Assembly: GCA_020641055.1 (NCBI GenBank)
Contig: CP067345.1
Location: forward strand, 3,155,317-3,219,316
Reading direction: 5' to 3'
Length of the DNA: 64,000 nucleotides
From: Clostridioides sp. ES-S-0010-02
GTDB taxonomy: Bacteria; Bacillota; Clostridia; Peptostreptococcales; Peptostreptococcaceae
Position numbers and translations under genes: made by a program. The notes under the pieces are model-generated. The model was not told the DNA's origin, searched no databases, and saw only the letters and a program-made list of their open reading frames with translations. How positions within the stretch are numbered: the stretch's first letter is position 1; every line of letters starts with the position of its first letter. Below are positions 18,106 to 27,714 of this stretch, piece by piece.

Positions 18106-18855
18106 TTATTGCATTACCATTCCACCATCTACATTTAACACTTGTCCTGTTATATAACTTGACATATCACTAACTAAAAATGCTACAGCATTGGCTACAT
18201 CTTCTGGTTTACCATAAGATTTTTTTGGTATATTTGATAGTGTTGATTCTTTTACCTCATCACTTAGTACTTTAGTCATATCTGTTTCTATAAATCCTGG
18301 TGCCACTGCATTTATATTTATATTTCTTGATGCTAATTCTCTTGCAGAAGATTTTGTAAATCCAATCACGCCAGCTTTTGATGCACAGTAATTAGTTTGA
18401 CCTGCATTTCCCATGATTCCAACTACTGAAGTCATATTTATTATTCTACCATATTTCTTTTTCATCATAGGTTTAATAACTGCTTTTGTACAATTAAATA
18501 CACCTTTTAAATTTATATCTATAACTCTATCAAAATCTTCTTCTTTCATTCTCATAAGTAATGCATCTTTAGTTATACCTGCATTATTAACTAATATATC
18601 AATTTTTCCAAACTCTTTTATAATAGAGTCCATCATTTGATTTACTTCATCAGATTTAGATACATCACATTTTATAGAAGTACATTTTACACCCATACCT
18701 TCTATTTCACTTTTAGTTTTTAGGGCTTCATCCTCTTTAGAAGTATAATTGATTACTATATCAGCTCCAAGAGATGCTAGTTTCTTTGCTATTTCTCTCC
18801 CTATACCTCTAGAGCCACCAGTAACAATTGCTACTTGTCCTGTAAGATTTATCAT
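18106..18855 (-). CDS. fabG: 3-oxoacyl-ACP reductase
   Basis: An NADPH-dependent short-chain dehydrogenase of 249 residues that reduces beta-ketoacyl-ACP. It has the cofactor motif TGGSRGIG at the N-terminus, NNAG in KIDILVNNAGIT, the catalytic Ser in INMTSVVGIMG and the YxxxK pair in NYCASKAGVIGFTKS; the C-terminus ends with ITGQVLNVDGGMVM. Start and fabD stop overlap (TAATG), so translation is coupled. Confidence 0.97.
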   Translation of the reverse strand: MINLTGQVAIVTGGSRGIGREIAKKLASLGADIVINYTSKEDEALKTKSEIEGMGVKCTSIKCDVSKSDEVNQMMDSIIKEFGKIDILVNNAGITKDALLMRMKEEDFDRVIDINLKGVFNCTKAVIKPMMKKKYGRIINMTSVVGIMGNAGQTNYCASKAGVIGFTKSSARELASRNININAVAPGFIETDMTKVLSDEVKESTLSNIPKKSYGKPEDVANAVAFLVSDMSSYITGQVLNVDGGMVMQ

Positions 18856-19805
18856 TATATCTCTCCATTTCCATAATCTTGTACAAATTCATTTAAAGAA
18901 TCTATACCATCTATATTGTAAATATTCACACTTGCTTTTTTATTAGAGGCTATCTTCTTAATAAATGCTTTTAAAGTTTTTCCTGGTCCCATTTCTATAA
19001 AAGTATCATACCCATCATTTAATAATCTTTCTATAGAATCTTCCCAAAGTACAGAAGAACTTACTTGTTTTATAAGCAAGTCTTTACCTTCATTTTCATA
19101 GTAATCTGCATTTACATTTGCTACTACATCAACTTTAGGCTTAGTTATATTAACTTTGTCTAATTCACTAGCTAGTTTTACTCCAGCTTCTCTTAACATT
19201 GATGAGTGGAAAGGCCCACTTACATTTAATTTAACAGCTCTTTTTGCTCCTGCCTCTTTACATTTTACCATTGCTTCTTCTATCTTTTCATTTTCACCAG
19301 ATATAACTATCTGACCAGGAGAATTGTAATTTGCTACTTCTACAATCCCTCCTTGTATGTCTTTTACAACACTTCCTAATATTTCTCTATCTAAACCTAA
19401 AATCGCTGCCATGGCTCCAACCCCTGTTGGGACTGTTTCCTGCATAAATTTACCTCTTTTTTTAACTAGGCATACAGCATCTTTAAAATCAATTGCATCT
19501 GCTGCAACTAATGCACTATATTCTCCTAAAGATAAACCTAAACATGCATCATATTTTAAATCTATTTTTGATTGTATCGCTTTTAGTACAGCTACACTAT
19601 GTGTAACCATAGCTGGTTGAGTATTTTCAGTTTTAGAAAGTTCTTCTTCACTACCCTCAAACATAAGCTTTTTTAAATCTATATTTAAGGCACTACAAGC
19701 CTCGTCTATCACATTTTTGGCAACCTCGTTATTTTCATATAAATCCTTAGCCATCCCTACATACTGGGCTCCTTGACCAGGAAATACTAGTGCAACTTTT
19801 CCCAT
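18855..19805 (-). CDS. fabD: Malonyl-CoA:ACP transacylase
   Basis: FabD loads malonate from CoA onto ACP. The 316-residue protein has the N-terminal ALVFPGQGAQYVGM, the nucleophile elbow GLSLGEYSAL (Leu where many homologues have His before the catalytic Ser), an Arg in VKKRGKFMQ for carboxylate binding and the catalytic His in VSGPFHSSML. Two adjacent ATGs lie after AGGAGG; the second (19805) has the better spacing. It overlaps fabG by one base and lies 12-15 bases downstream of fabK. Confidence 0.97.
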   Translation of the reverse strand: MGKVALVFPGQGAQYVGMAKDLYENNEVAKNVIDEACSALNIDLKKLMFEGSEEELSKTENTQPAMVTHSVAVLKAIQSKIDLKYDACLGLSLGEYSALVAADAIDFKDAVCLVKKRGKFMQETVPTGVGAMAAILGLDREILGSVVKDIQGGIVEVANYNSPGQIVISGENEKIEEAMVKCKEAGAKRAVKLNVSGPFHSSMLREAGVKLASELDKVNITKPKVDVVANVNADYYENEGKDLLIKQVSSSVLWEDSIERLLNDGYDTFIEMGPGKTLKAFIKKIASNKKASVNIYNIDGIDSLNEFVQDYGNGEI

Positions 19806-19820
19806 CATGCTCCTCCTGAT

Positions 19821-20750
19821 TTACAGTTCTATGCCTGGCATAATCTCTTTTGCTTGATTTACCATAGTTTCTATAATTTCTTTACAAGGTGTTATTTTTT
19901 TTACCATAGCAGCACTTTGACCTGCCATAAATGAACCTTTTTCTATATCTCCATCTACTGTTGCAAATCTTAAAGCACCTGTACCTTTTTGGTCTAATTC
20001 TTCAGGAGTAGCTCCATTTTGTTCCATCTTTAAGAATTCTTTTGATAATTTATTTTTTAATGTTCTTACTGGATGACCTGTGCTTCTTCCTGTAACAATT
20101 GCATCTCTATCTTTTGCTTTTAACACTAATTCTTTGTAGTTTAAATGTACAGAACACTCTTCACTACAAATAAATCTAGTTCCTACTTGAACTGCATTCG
20201 CACCCAGTGCAAATGAAGCAACAATACCTCTACCATCTACAATACCTCCTGCTGCTATTACAGGTATATTAACAGCATCAGCAACTTGTGGAACTAAAAC
20301 CATAGTAGTAAGCTCTCCTATGTGTCCTCCACCTTCTGTCCCTTCAGCTATTACTGCTGTAGCTCCTAACTTTTCCATTCTTTGCGCTAAAGCTATTGTT
20401 GGTACTACAGGTATAACTTTTGTTCCAGCTTCTTTTAATCTGTCCATATACTTTGCAGGATTTCCAGCGCCAGTAGTAATAACTTGAACCTTCTCTTCTA
20501 TAATTAAATCTATTATATCATCTACAAATGGTGACATAAGCATTACATTTACACCAAAAGGTTTATCTGTTAATTCTTTACATTTAACAATTTCTTCCTT
20601 TATAGCTTCTTTTGGTGCATTTCCTGCTGCTATTATTCCAAGTCCACCTGCATTAGATACAGCACTTGCTAATGATGCAGTAGCTACCCATGCCATTCCC
20701 CCTTGGATAACTGGGTATTTTATATTTAACAGTTTGCAAATTTTATTCAT
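19821..20750 (-). CDS. fabK: Enoyl-ACP reductase II (FMN-dependent)
   Basis: FabK performs the last reduction of the FASII cycle with FMN and NAD(P)H and replaces FabI, giving intrinsic triclosan insensitivity. The 309-residue TIM barrel has the FMN-binding N-terminus YPVIQGGMAWVA, the catalytic His region in EGTEGGGHIGE, and AAGGIVDGRGIVASFALGANAVQVGTRF for phosphate binding. The start ATG at 20750 follows AAGGAG; an upstream in-frame ATG lies on the wrong side of it. About 105 bases separate it from fabH; no clear internal promoter was seen there. Confidence 0.96.
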   Translation of the reverse strand: MNKICKLLNIKYPVIQGGMAWVATASLASAVSNAGGLGIIAAGNAPKEAIKEEIVKCKELTDKPFGVNVMLMSPFVDDIIDLIIEEKVQVITTGAGNPAKYMDRLKEAGTKVIPVVPTIALAQRMEKLGATAVIAEGTEGGGHIGELTTMVLVPQVADAVNIPVIAAGGIVDGRGIVASFALGANAVQVGTRFICSEECSVHLNYKELVLKAKDRDAIVTGRSTGHPVRTLKNKLSKEFLKMEQNGATPEELDQKGTGALRFATVDGDIEKGSFMAGQSAAMVKKITPCKEIIETMVNQAKEIMPGIEL

Positions 20751-20856
20751 ATCATTCTCCTTCACTTAAAATCAAAAGTAAACTTTTTATTGTAAATTAA
20801 CTTTAATTTTTAGATAAAGCTAATTTTGTTAATTAAAGAATTTTAGATGTTTTGTA

Positions 20857-21843
20857 CTATAAAGTCCACTTAACAACTGAAGCTCCCCAAGTTAAACCTC
20901 CACCAAAGCCAACTAAAACTACATTATCACCTTTTTTGATTTTTCCTTCTTTATATGCTTCATCTAGCGCAACAGGTATAGATGCAGCAGACATATTTCC
21001 ATACTTATTTATATTTACATAAACCTTATTCATATCAAGCCCTAATCTCTTAGAAGAAGCTTGTATTATTCTTATATTAGCTTGATGTGGTATTAGATAG
21101 TCTATATCAGTTGTATTTAAATTTGCTTTTTCAAGAGCTGTTAAAGATGTTTCTGCCATCTTTCTAACTGCAAACTTAAATACATCGCTACCTGCCATCT
21201 CTATTGTATGTAGATTAGCTTCTACAGTATCTTTACTTGCTCTAAGTCTTGAACCTCCAGCAGGTATCTTTAAACAATCTTTTCCCCTACCATCAGAACC
21301 CATATGTGTAGATAGGATTCCGCCTTCACTTACAGGTCCAATAACAGCTGCTCCAGCACCATCTCCAAATAATACTGCTGTTGACCTATCATTGTAGTTT
21401 AGAAACTTTGAGCAAGTTTCTGCTCCTATTACAAGTACATTTTTATAACAACCAGTTTCCACAAATTGCTTTGCAATAGTTACTCCATATACAAATCCAG
21501 AACAAGCTGCTGATATATCAAATGCAGTAGCATTCACTGCTCCTATTGCTTCTTGTACTATACATGCAGTTGAAGGCAAAGACATATCAGGAGTAATTGT
21601 TGCCAAAATAATCAACTCTATGTCCTCTACATTTAACTTTGCACACTCTATAGCTTTTAAAGCAGCCTTAGATGCTAGGTCAGAAGTTGCTTCATTATCT
21701 TCTACAAATCTTCTTTCCTTAATACCAGTTCTAGTGCTTATCCACTCATCTGATGTATCCATTATTTTTTCGAAGTGAAAATTATCATATGATTTCTCAG
21801 GTAGATAACTTCCCACACCTAATATTCCAGCCTTTGTATTCAT
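20857..21843 (-). CDS. fabH: Beta-ketoacyl-ACP synthase III
   Basis: FabH begins fatty acid synthesis by condensing an acyl-CoA primer with malonyl-ACP. The 328-residue protein shows the Cys114 nucleophile in FDISAACSGFVYG, the catalytic His in IDYLIPHQANIRI and Asn in YVNINKYGNMSAASIP, with the C-terminal LVGFGGGLTWGASVVKW. It lies 25 bases downstream of plsX in the FapR-controlled operon. Confidence 0.98.
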   Translation of the reverse strand: MNTKAGILGVGSYLPEKSYDNFHFEKIMDTSDEWISTRTGIKERRFVEDNEATSDLASKAALKAIECAKLNVEDIELIILATITPDMSLPSTACIVQEAIGAVNATAFDISAACSGFVYGVTIAKQFVETGCYKNVLVIGAETCSKFLNYNDRSTAVLFGDGAGAAVIGPVSEGGILSTHMGSDGRGKDCLKIPAGGSRLRASKDTVEANLHTIEMAGSDVFKFAVRKMAETSLTALEKANLNTTDIDYLIPHQANIRIIQASSKRLGLDMNKVYVNINKYGNMSAASIPVALDEAYKEGKIKKGDNVVLVGFGGGLTWGASVVKWTL

Positions 21844-21868
21844 TATATATTAAACCTCCAAAACGAGT

Positions 21869-22891
21869 TTATTCATCTTCGTTATTTTTATTTTCTTCAT
21901 TATATTTACTTATAAATTGATTGATATCCTCAACAACTTTTCCTTTTGTAAATTTTATACCTTGATTTATAGCATTTTTTATAGCTTTAGCATCAGAGCT
22001 ACCATGAGCCTTTATAACTCCTCCATTTAATCCTAGAAGTGGAGCTCCACCATACTCAGAATAATCTATAAAACTCTTTAATTTTTTTAAATCATCTTTT
22101 ATAAGTAATGCTCCTATTTTGCTTTTTGTACTAGCCATAAAAGTTTCCTTTATAAGACTCATAACTGAAAGGGCTACCCCTTCAGCAGATTTAAGTAATA
22201 TATTACCTGTAAATCCATCACAAATAATTATATCTGTATATGCATTTATAACCTCTCTAGCTTCTACATTCCCTATAAAATTTAAATCTAATTTTTTAAT
22301 TTCCTCATATGATTTTTTAACTAAATCATTGCCTTTACCTTCTTCTAGTCCAACATTTGCTAGTGCCACTTTAGGATTTTCAAGTCCCAACACTTTTCTT
22401 GAGTAAATATTACTCATAGCTGCAAATTCAACTAGATTCTTAGATTTACAATCTGCATTCGCACCACAGTCTGCTATAAGTGTCATTCCTCGCTTTACAT
22501 TTGGTATTGCTGAGCATAAGCAAGGTCTATCAATTCCTTTTATTCTACCGACTACAAATAATCCACCAGCAAGTAAAGCTCCTGTGTTTCCAGCTGATAT
22601 TATAGCATCTGCCTTACCTTCTTTTACGAGGTTTAATGCTACTACCATAGATGAATCTTTTTTGCTTCTTATAGCCTTAACTGGTTTATCTTCATTTTCT
22701 ATAATCTCAGTAGTATGAACTATTTCTAGTTTATTTTTATCAAATTCATAATTTGAAAATTCCTTTTCTAATAAATCTTTATCTCCTGTGATTATTAAAT
22801 CTACTTGATATTCTTTTATAGCATTTACTGCGCCTTCTACATTAGATTTTGGTGCATTATCTCCACCCATTCCATCTATTACTATTTTCAT
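21869..22891 (-). CDS. plsX: Phosphate acyltransferase PlsX
   Basis: PlsX makes acyl-phosphate from acyl-ACP for phosphatidic acid synthesis by PlsY. The 340-residue protein begins with [14 protein letters not shown], and contains [31 protein letters not shown] and [21 protein letters not shown], all characteristic of the family. Its acidic tail (ENKNNEDE) is variable. AGGAGG precedes the ATG. It follows fapR by 10 bases. Confidence 0.98.
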   Translation of the reverse strand: MKIVIDGMGGDNAPKSNVEGAVNAIKEYQVDLIITGDKDLLEKEFSNYEFDKNKLEIVHTTEIIENEDKPVKAIRSKKDSSMVVALNLVKEGKADAIISAGNTGALLAGGLFVVGRIKGIDRPCLCSAIPNVKRGMTLIADCGANADCKSKNLVEFAAMSNIYSRKVLGLENPKVALANVGLEEGKGNDLVKKSYEEIKKLDLNFIGNVEAREVINAYTDIIICDGFTGNILLKSAEGVALSVMSLIKETFMASTKSKIGALLIKDDLKKLKSFIDYSEYGGAPLLGLNGGVIKAHGSSDAKAIKNAINQGIKFTKGKVVEDINQFISKYNEENKNNEDE

Positions 22892-22901
22892 GATTTTCCT
22901 C

Positions 22902-23459
22902 CTAATCTAACTCTTCAAAGATAAACTTCCCTCTAAATATTTGCTCTTGGGCTTTATTGTTGATAACAACTTTTACATAATGCTTTTTGTCTATATTTCT
23001 ATACACTTCTGCTTTTGCTATAAGTCTGTCTTGTTGTTCTATCAACTTAAAACATTTTACATTTGCAACTCTCATAATAACTTTAGGTGCATCTATTATA
23101 GCCATTGCTAATGAATCTGCTAGAGAAAATATATACGTATCTTTCAAAGTATTAGTTTTAGAGTAAATCATGTCCTCTGTAACTTCTAACATAGATATAC
23201 CTAATTGCCCTACAGATAAATCAATGATTTCGCCTGTAATTTCCTTTACTCCTAAAGTCTTTACTTTTGAACTCTGAGTTTCTGCTATTGATTTGACTCT
23301 TTCTCTTAGCTCTGGTATGTTTAGACTCATTCTATCTAATCTTATTGTCTGTATACTAACATTAAACAAACTTGATAATTCTTCATCAGTATAAAAAGGA
23401 TCAGTCTTTAGCATATCTATAAGCTCTTGTTGTCTTTGGGCTTTACTCTTCTTTTTCAT
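22902..23459 (-). CDS. fapR: Fatty acid biosynthesis repressor FapR
   Basis: FapR represses fatty acid and phospholipid genes and is released by malonyl-CoA. The 185-residue protein has an N-terminal DeoR-like helix-turn-helix (about 11-60, [34 protein letters not shown]) and a C-terminal hot-dog ligand domain ([42 protein letters not shown]). It is the first gene of the fab operon and its own promoter carries a FapR operator, so it is autoregulated. Confidence 0.96.
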   Translation of the reverse strand: MKKKSKAQRQQELIDMLKTDPFYTDEELSSLFNVSIQTIRLDRMSLNIPELRERVKSIAETQSSKVKTLGVKEITGEIIDLSVGQLGISMLEVTEDMIYSKTNTLKDTYIFSLADSLAMAIIDAPKVIMRVANVKCFKLIEQQDRLIAKAEVYRNIDKKHYVKVVINNKAQEQIFRGKFIFEELD

Positions 23460-23484
23460 GTTCCCTCCAAATTTTATAGCTGTA

Positions 23485-23503
23485 ATTAGTACCAGCTACT
23501 AAT
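23485..23503 (-). promoter_or_regulatory. FapR operator
   Basis: ATTAGTACCAGCTACTAAT is a palindrome very close to the known Bacillus FapR box (TTAGTACCTGGTACTAA type). It begins four bases downstream of the -10 hexamer, over the expected transcription start, 26 bases upstream of the fapR ATG. Binding there would block initiation of the whole fapR-plsX-fab operon. Confidence 0.9.
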
Positions 23504-23506
23504 AGT

Positions 23507-23535
23507 AGTATATAGTAACACACAAAAATTTTCAA
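23507..23535 (-). promoter_or_regulatory. Promoter of the fapR-plsX-fab operon
   Basis: On the minus strand TTGAAA (23530-23535), a 17-base spacer, then TATACT (23507-23512): a near-consensus sigma-A promoter placed just upstream of the FapR operator. Confidence 0.8.
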
Positions 23536-23617
23536 TACTTATATTATTATTTTTCTAATTTTTAATATGCATAAAATCCATTTATTTCTCTAGTAAATCA
23601 TCTTTTTTATATGTACA

Positions 23618-23652
23618 AAAAAAACATGTAGAGTACACTCTACATGTTTTTT
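23618..23652 (-). terminator. Terminator downstream of rpmF
   Basis: An 11-bp stem (ACATGTAGAGT and complement) with a very tight AC loop, flanked by A and T tracts. It begins nine bases after the rpmF stop and separates the yceD-rpmF transcript from the fapR operon. Confidence 0.88.
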
Positions 23653-23660
23653 AGAAGCTA

Positions 23661-23837
23661 TTACTTAGATACAACTTCTTTACCTTTATAATATCCACAG
23701 TCTGGACACACTCTATGTGGTAATTTTGGCTCATGACATTGTGGGCAACTTACAAATCCTGTTGCTTCCATCTTTGAGTTAGCTGCTCTTCTCATTTTTG
23801 TGTTTGATTTAGACGTTTTACGCTTTGGTACTGCCAT
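23661..23837 (-). CDS. rpmF: 50S ribosomal protein L32
   Basis: A 58-residue zinc-type L32. It starts [18 protein letters not shown] and has two CxxC pairs (CPQC and CPDC) that bind zinc, followed by GYYKGKEVV. The ATG at 23837 is preceded by GGAGG in the 3-prime end of the upstream gap. It follows the YceD-family gene by 24 bases, the conserved yceD-rpmF pair, and is followed by a terminator before fapR. Confidence 0.97.
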   Translation of the reverse strand: MAVPKRKTSKSNTKMRRAANSKMEATGFVSCPQCHEPKLPHRVCPDCGYYKGKEVVSK

Positions 23838-23861
23838 TTACGCCACCTCCTTAGTCAAAAT

Positions 23862-24386
23862 TTAATTAAATAAATCTTTTAATTTAGCAAAACGAGGATC
23901 TATGTATTCCTCATCGTTTGTAATTTCACTGCAAGAACATTCTTCTTTATTTAAGTTTGCTCCGCATCCTTGACAAAGACCTTTACAGTTTTCACTACAA
24001 AGAACTTTATGAGGCAAATTAAAATCTAATGTCTGTTCTATTATATCAATAAGGTCGATTTCTTCACCATCAAATATAAAAGGATCAAACTCCTCAAATT
24101 CATCTTCATCATAATCTTCTTCTTTTACTAAAAAACCTTGTATAGAATACTCTAATGGTATTTCTACTTCTTTAAGACATCTTGAACAATTGTCAACAAT
24201 TGTAAAATTAACATCTATATCTAGATACAAACCTTTATTAGTCTTTGATACTTTACCTTTTAAATTTACAGGTGATACTAATTTGTAAATCTCATCACAA
24301 TAACTAATAGTATCAATTTTTTCACAAAAATTCAAGTCTATTTTGTCAGTTTCTTTTCTATTTATTTTTTCTATGCTAACTTTCAT
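23862..24386 (-). CDS. YceD family (DUF177) metal-binding protein
   Basis: A 174-residue protein with an acidic C-terminal half and a cysteine cluster: CSRCLKEVE in the middle, then CSENCKGLCQGCGANLNKEECSC (given in parts, about residues 132-155), and the closing PRFAKLKDLF. The family is always linked to rpmF and has been tied to large-subunit rRNA accumulation in plants and bacteria; the exact role is unsettled. ATG at 24386 with GAGGTG upstream is preferred to the GTG nine bases earlier. It lies about 90 bases downstream of ackA. Confidence 0.9.
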   Translation of the reverse strand: MKVSIEKINRKETDKIDLNFCEKIDTISYCDEIYKLVSPVNLKGKVSKTNKGLYLDIDVNFTIVDNCSRCLKEVEIPLEYSIQGFLVKEEDYDEDEFEEFDPFIFDGEEIDLIDIIEQTLDFNLPHKVLCSENCKGLCQGCGANLNKEECSCSEITNDEEYIDPRFAKLKDLFN

Positions 24387-24478
24387 TAAGTTCACCTCAA
24401 CATATCACCAAATTTATTATACAAATCTAGCATTTGTTTGTCAAGTATTTTTACTTGATAGGCATAAGTTTAATTAAA

Positions 24479-25675
24479 TTATTTTACTAATCTTAATGTA
24501 TCTCTAGCTATCATTAATTCTTCGTTAGTTGGTATTAAAAGCATTTTTACTTTAGAGTCAGCAGTAGATATTACTGTTTCTTTTCCTCTAACATCATTAG
24601 CTTCCTTATCTAGTTTCATTCCTAAGAACTCCATATTAGAAGCTATGTCTGCTCTTATAGCCTTTCCATTTTCACCTACACCAGCAGTAAATACTACAAC
24701 ATCTAATCCATTCATTTCAGCAGCATAAGCACCTATATACTTTTGTACTTTTTTAACATAAGCTTCTAATGTTGCTTGAGCTCTTTCATCTCCATTTTTA
24801 GCTGCATCTTCTATATCTCTGAAATCACTAGAAATTCCAGTCATTCCATATACTCCAGATTCCTTGTTCATTAATTTATCTAATCCATCAGCATCTAAAC
24901 CTTCTTTTCTCATTAAGAAAGGTAGTATAGCAGGGTCTATATCTCCACATCTAGTTCCCATTATTAATCCTTCTAATGGAGTGAATCCCATAGATGTATC
25001 TATACATCTTCCACCATCAACAGCAGCTATAGAAGCACCATTTCCTAAGTGACAAGTTACTATTTTTAAGTCTTTTATATCTTTTCCTAACATCTCTGCT
25101 GCTTTTTGAGATACATAGTTATGAGAAGTTCCATGGAACCCATATCTTCTTACTCCATATTTAGTATATAATTCATGAGGTAAACCATATAAGTATGAAG
25201 ATTTAGGCATTGTTTGATGGAAAGCAGTATCAAATACTCCTACCATTGGTACACCTGGAAGTATAGCCTTACAAGCATCAATTCCCATTATGTTTGCTGG
25301 ATTATGAAGTGGAGCTAAATCTATACATTCTTTTAAAGCTTCTTCTACTTCTGGAGTTATTACTACTGAAGTTGCAAATTTTTCTCCAGCATGAACAACT
25401 CTATGCCCTACTGCATCTATTTCTTTCATTTCTTTAACTGCACCAAATTCTGGGTGAGCAACAGCTTCTAATACTAATGCTATTGCATCTTTATGGTCTT
25501 TCATTGGTTGTTCAACAATGTATTTATCATCTCTTCCTGCTTTTTCATGTTTAAGTATAGAACCTTCGATTCCTATTCTTTCAACTAATCCTATACATAA
25601 AACTTCTTCATTACTCATATCTATTAATTGATATTTTAATGAAGAACTCCCACAGTTTAATACTAATATTTTCAT
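24479..25675 (-). CDS. ackA: Acetate kinase
   Basis: AckA converts acetyl phosphate and ADP to acetate and ATP, a main ATP-yielding step in clostridial fermentation. The 398-residue ASKHA-fold enzyme shows [59 protein letters not shown] and the [14 protein letters not shown] adenosine motif. AAGGAGG precedes the ATG. No phosphotransacetylase gene is adjacent in the window. It is divergent from tmcAL across a 454-base gap. Confidence 0.98.
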   Translation of the reverse strand: MKILVLNCGSSSLKYQLIDMSNEEVLCIGLVERIGIEGSILKHEKAGRDDKYIVEQPMKDHKDAIALVLEAVAHPEFGAVKEMKEIDAVGHRVVHAGEKFATSVVITPEVEEALKECIDLAPLHNPANIMGIDACKAILPGVPMVGVFDTAFHQTMPKSSYLYGLPHELYTKYGVRRYGFHGTSHNYVSQKAAEMLGKDIKDLKIVTCHLGNGASIAAVDGGRCIDTSMGFTPLEGLIMGTRCGDIDPAILPFLMRKEGLDADGLDKLMNKESGVYGMTGISSDFRDIEDAAKNGDERAQATLEAYVKKVQKYIGAYAAEMNGLDVVVFTAGVGENGKAIRADIASNMEFLGMKLDKEANDVRGKETVISTADSKVKMLLIPTNEELMIARDTLRLVK

Positions 25676-26129
25676 TATTATTTCCTCCTTAGATTTTTAT
25701 AAATGATATGTAATCAATTTTGATTCATAATAAATGTCTAAAAACTTATATTTTATTATTTTGTCATAGATATATTATTGTATACATTAAACGATTTTCA
25801 TAAATAATATATCACCTTTTAATATAAAAGTATATACTTTTTTTTATATTATATCATATTTCTACTATGGCAAATTGTGTGTTTTAATAACAATTTATTA
25901 ACAAATTAACTTAATGTAGATTATTCTTTCCCATTTGCTATAATAATATAATATAAAGGCTTAATAAAGTTATTTTAATAACACTTAACTGATTTCTTAT
26001 TATGTAGTATTTCTACATTTTAACAAATTTTTTTATGTTTTTTAGCTAGGTAATTAAAAATTTAAATTTTATACATATTATAATAAATTACAATATAGAT
26101 AAAATAAACAAAGGAAAAAGGAGCATTTT
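25676..26129. other. Divergent intergenic region between ackA and tmcAL
   Basis: A 454-base, very AT-rich gap holding the promoters of both genes. The only notable structure is a perfect 16-bp palindrome, AAAAGTATATACTTTT (25826-25841), about 150 bases upstream of ackA. TATAAT-like hexamers exist (for example near 25938 and 26080) but none has a convincing -35, so no promoter is called. Confidence 0.6.
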
Positions 26130-27410
26130 ATGAATATACTTGGATTAATAGTTGAATATAACCCATTTCATAATGGACATATCTATCATTTATCTAAATC
26201 TATAGAAAAAACAAATGCAACACATACAGTGGCAATCATGAGTGGAAACTTTCTTCAAAGAGGTGAGCCCGCTTTATTTGATAAATATACTAGAGCAAAA
26301 ATTGCTGTCGAAAATGGTGTAGACTTAGTTATAGAATTACCAACTATGTTTGCTTGCCAAAGTGCCGAAATTTTTTCTCATGGTGCCATCACAATTTTAA
26401 ATTCTCTAAACTGCATAAGTTCTGTATGTTTTGGTAGTGAAGAGGGAAACACAGATATTCTTTATAGTATTGCAGAGATTTTAGCAAATGAGCCAAAAGA
26501 ATTTAAATTACTTTTAAAAAAATATTTAGATGATGGTATGTTATTTCCAGTGGCTAGAGCTAATTCACTTTTTGATTATATACACCAATATGAAAACAAC
26601 GACTTATCTCAAAAAACTACAAAAGAACAATTATTAAAAATATTAAATTCATCAAATAATATACTTGGTATAGAATATATAAAAAATCTTATCAATTTAA
26701 ACAGCAATATAAAGCCATTTACTATTTCCAGAGTTCAGTCAGAGTACAACTCTAAAGAAATTAATAATAGTATTTGCTCTGCTACTGCTATAAGAACTTC
26801 ACTTAAGGAAAATTGTAATATCTCTCAATTAAAAAAAGTTATTCCAGAAAAAACTTATAGTATATTAAACGAAAAAATAGATAATAAATTTTTTCCTATG
26901 TTTGATGAATTATTTTTTGATACTTTAAAGACAATCATACTTAGGGACATATCCAATTTAAAGGATTATTTTGAAGTAAATGAAGGTATAGAAAATAAAA
27001 TTTACAAAGATATTTTTACATCTAATTCTTTATACGAATTACAATTATCAATTAAATCTAAGAGATATACTTTAACTAAAATCAAGAGAACTTTAAATAA
27101 TATATTGTTAGGCATAAAAAAAAGCGATATTCACCTTGTAAAAGATATAGATATTGTTCCTTATATAAGAATACTTGCTTTTAATGACAAAGGTAGAGAA
27201 GTTCTAAAAGAGATAAAAAATAAATCTAACATAGACATAATAAATAAATTTTCAAATATATCATTTTCATTAGATGATGCTATTTTTAAAACACTTATAA
27301 GTTATGATATAAAATCTACAAATATATACAACTCAGTATATTATAGAAATAATCAAGATTTAGTAAAAGGTCCTATGGACTTTTACACTCGTCCAATATA
27401 TGTAAAATAA
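26130..27410 (+). CDS. tmcAL: tRNA(Met) cytidine acetate ligase TmcAL
   Basis: TmcAL uses ATP and acetate to acetylate the wobble cytidine (ac4C34) of elongator tRNA-Met. The 426-residue protein begins with [18 protein letters not shown], the HIGH-like nucleotidyl-binding motif, then [20 protein letters not shown] and [12 protein letters not shown]; the C-terminal half is helical. AAAGGAG precedes the ATG. It is divergent from ackA, which is of interest because the enzyme consumes free acetate. The identification rests on family motifs (YlbM group). Confidence 0.93.
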   Translation: MNILGLIVEYNPFHNGHIYHLSKSIEKTNATHTVAIMSGNFLQRGEPALFDKYTRAKIAVENGVDLVIELPTMFACQSAEIFSHGAITILNSLNCISSVCFGSEEGNTDILYSIAEILANEPKEFKLLLKKYLDDGMLFPVARANSLFDYIHQYENNDLSQKTTKEQLLKILNSSNNILGIEYIKNLINLNSNIKPFTISRVQSEYNSKEINNSICSATAIRTSLKENCNISQLKKVIPEKTYSILNEKIDNKFFPMFDELFFDTLKTIILRDISNLKDYFEVNEGIENKIYKDIFTSNSLYELQLSIKSKRYTLTKIKRTLNNILLGIKKSDIHLVKDIDIVPYIRILAFNDKGREVLKEIKNKSNIDIINKFSNISFSLDDAIFKTLISYDIKSTNIYNSVYYRNNQDLVKGPMDFYTRPIYVK

Positions 27411-27521
27411 GTTTTTTAAATAACCTTATCAATTTTAAATAACCTCATTAAATTAATAAGATGTATTTATAATTACAAATATTTTTTATAGATAAAATAC
27501 GCTTCACATGTGTATTCATAT

Positions 27522-27598
27522 TTTTAGGATGGTAACACCAACTTAACTTAAATAATATTTCATATTTCTAAAGTTAAATAAACATTGCCATCCTAAAA
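27522..27598 (+). other. Unexplained 77-nt two-stem inverted repeat with T-box-like sequence
   Basis: A 14-bp outer stem (TTTTAGGATGGTAA at 27522-27535 with 27585-27598, one G-U) encloses a 7-bp inner stem (27543-27549 with 27571-27577). The left arm reads AGGATGGTAACACC, close to a T-box antiterminator core, but no plus-strand gene follows and only about 110 bases separate it from tmcAL. It may end tmcAL transcription or be a remnant. The remainder of the 27411-27714 gap shows nothing else I can name. Confidence 0.5.
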
Positions 27599-27714
27599 TC
27601 TTTATAAATAATATTAATATTTACAAATACTATTAACATTAAAAAGTAAATTTAAGTTATTAAATTTAAACCTGTTTTTTATAACTTTTATGTTTAAAAA
27701 TAACATTTATATAT

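Noticed and set aside
27522-27598. A functional T-box riboswitch
   Set aside because: There is no downstream plus-strand gene and not enough upstream sequence for a specifier stem; kept only as an unexplained hairpin.
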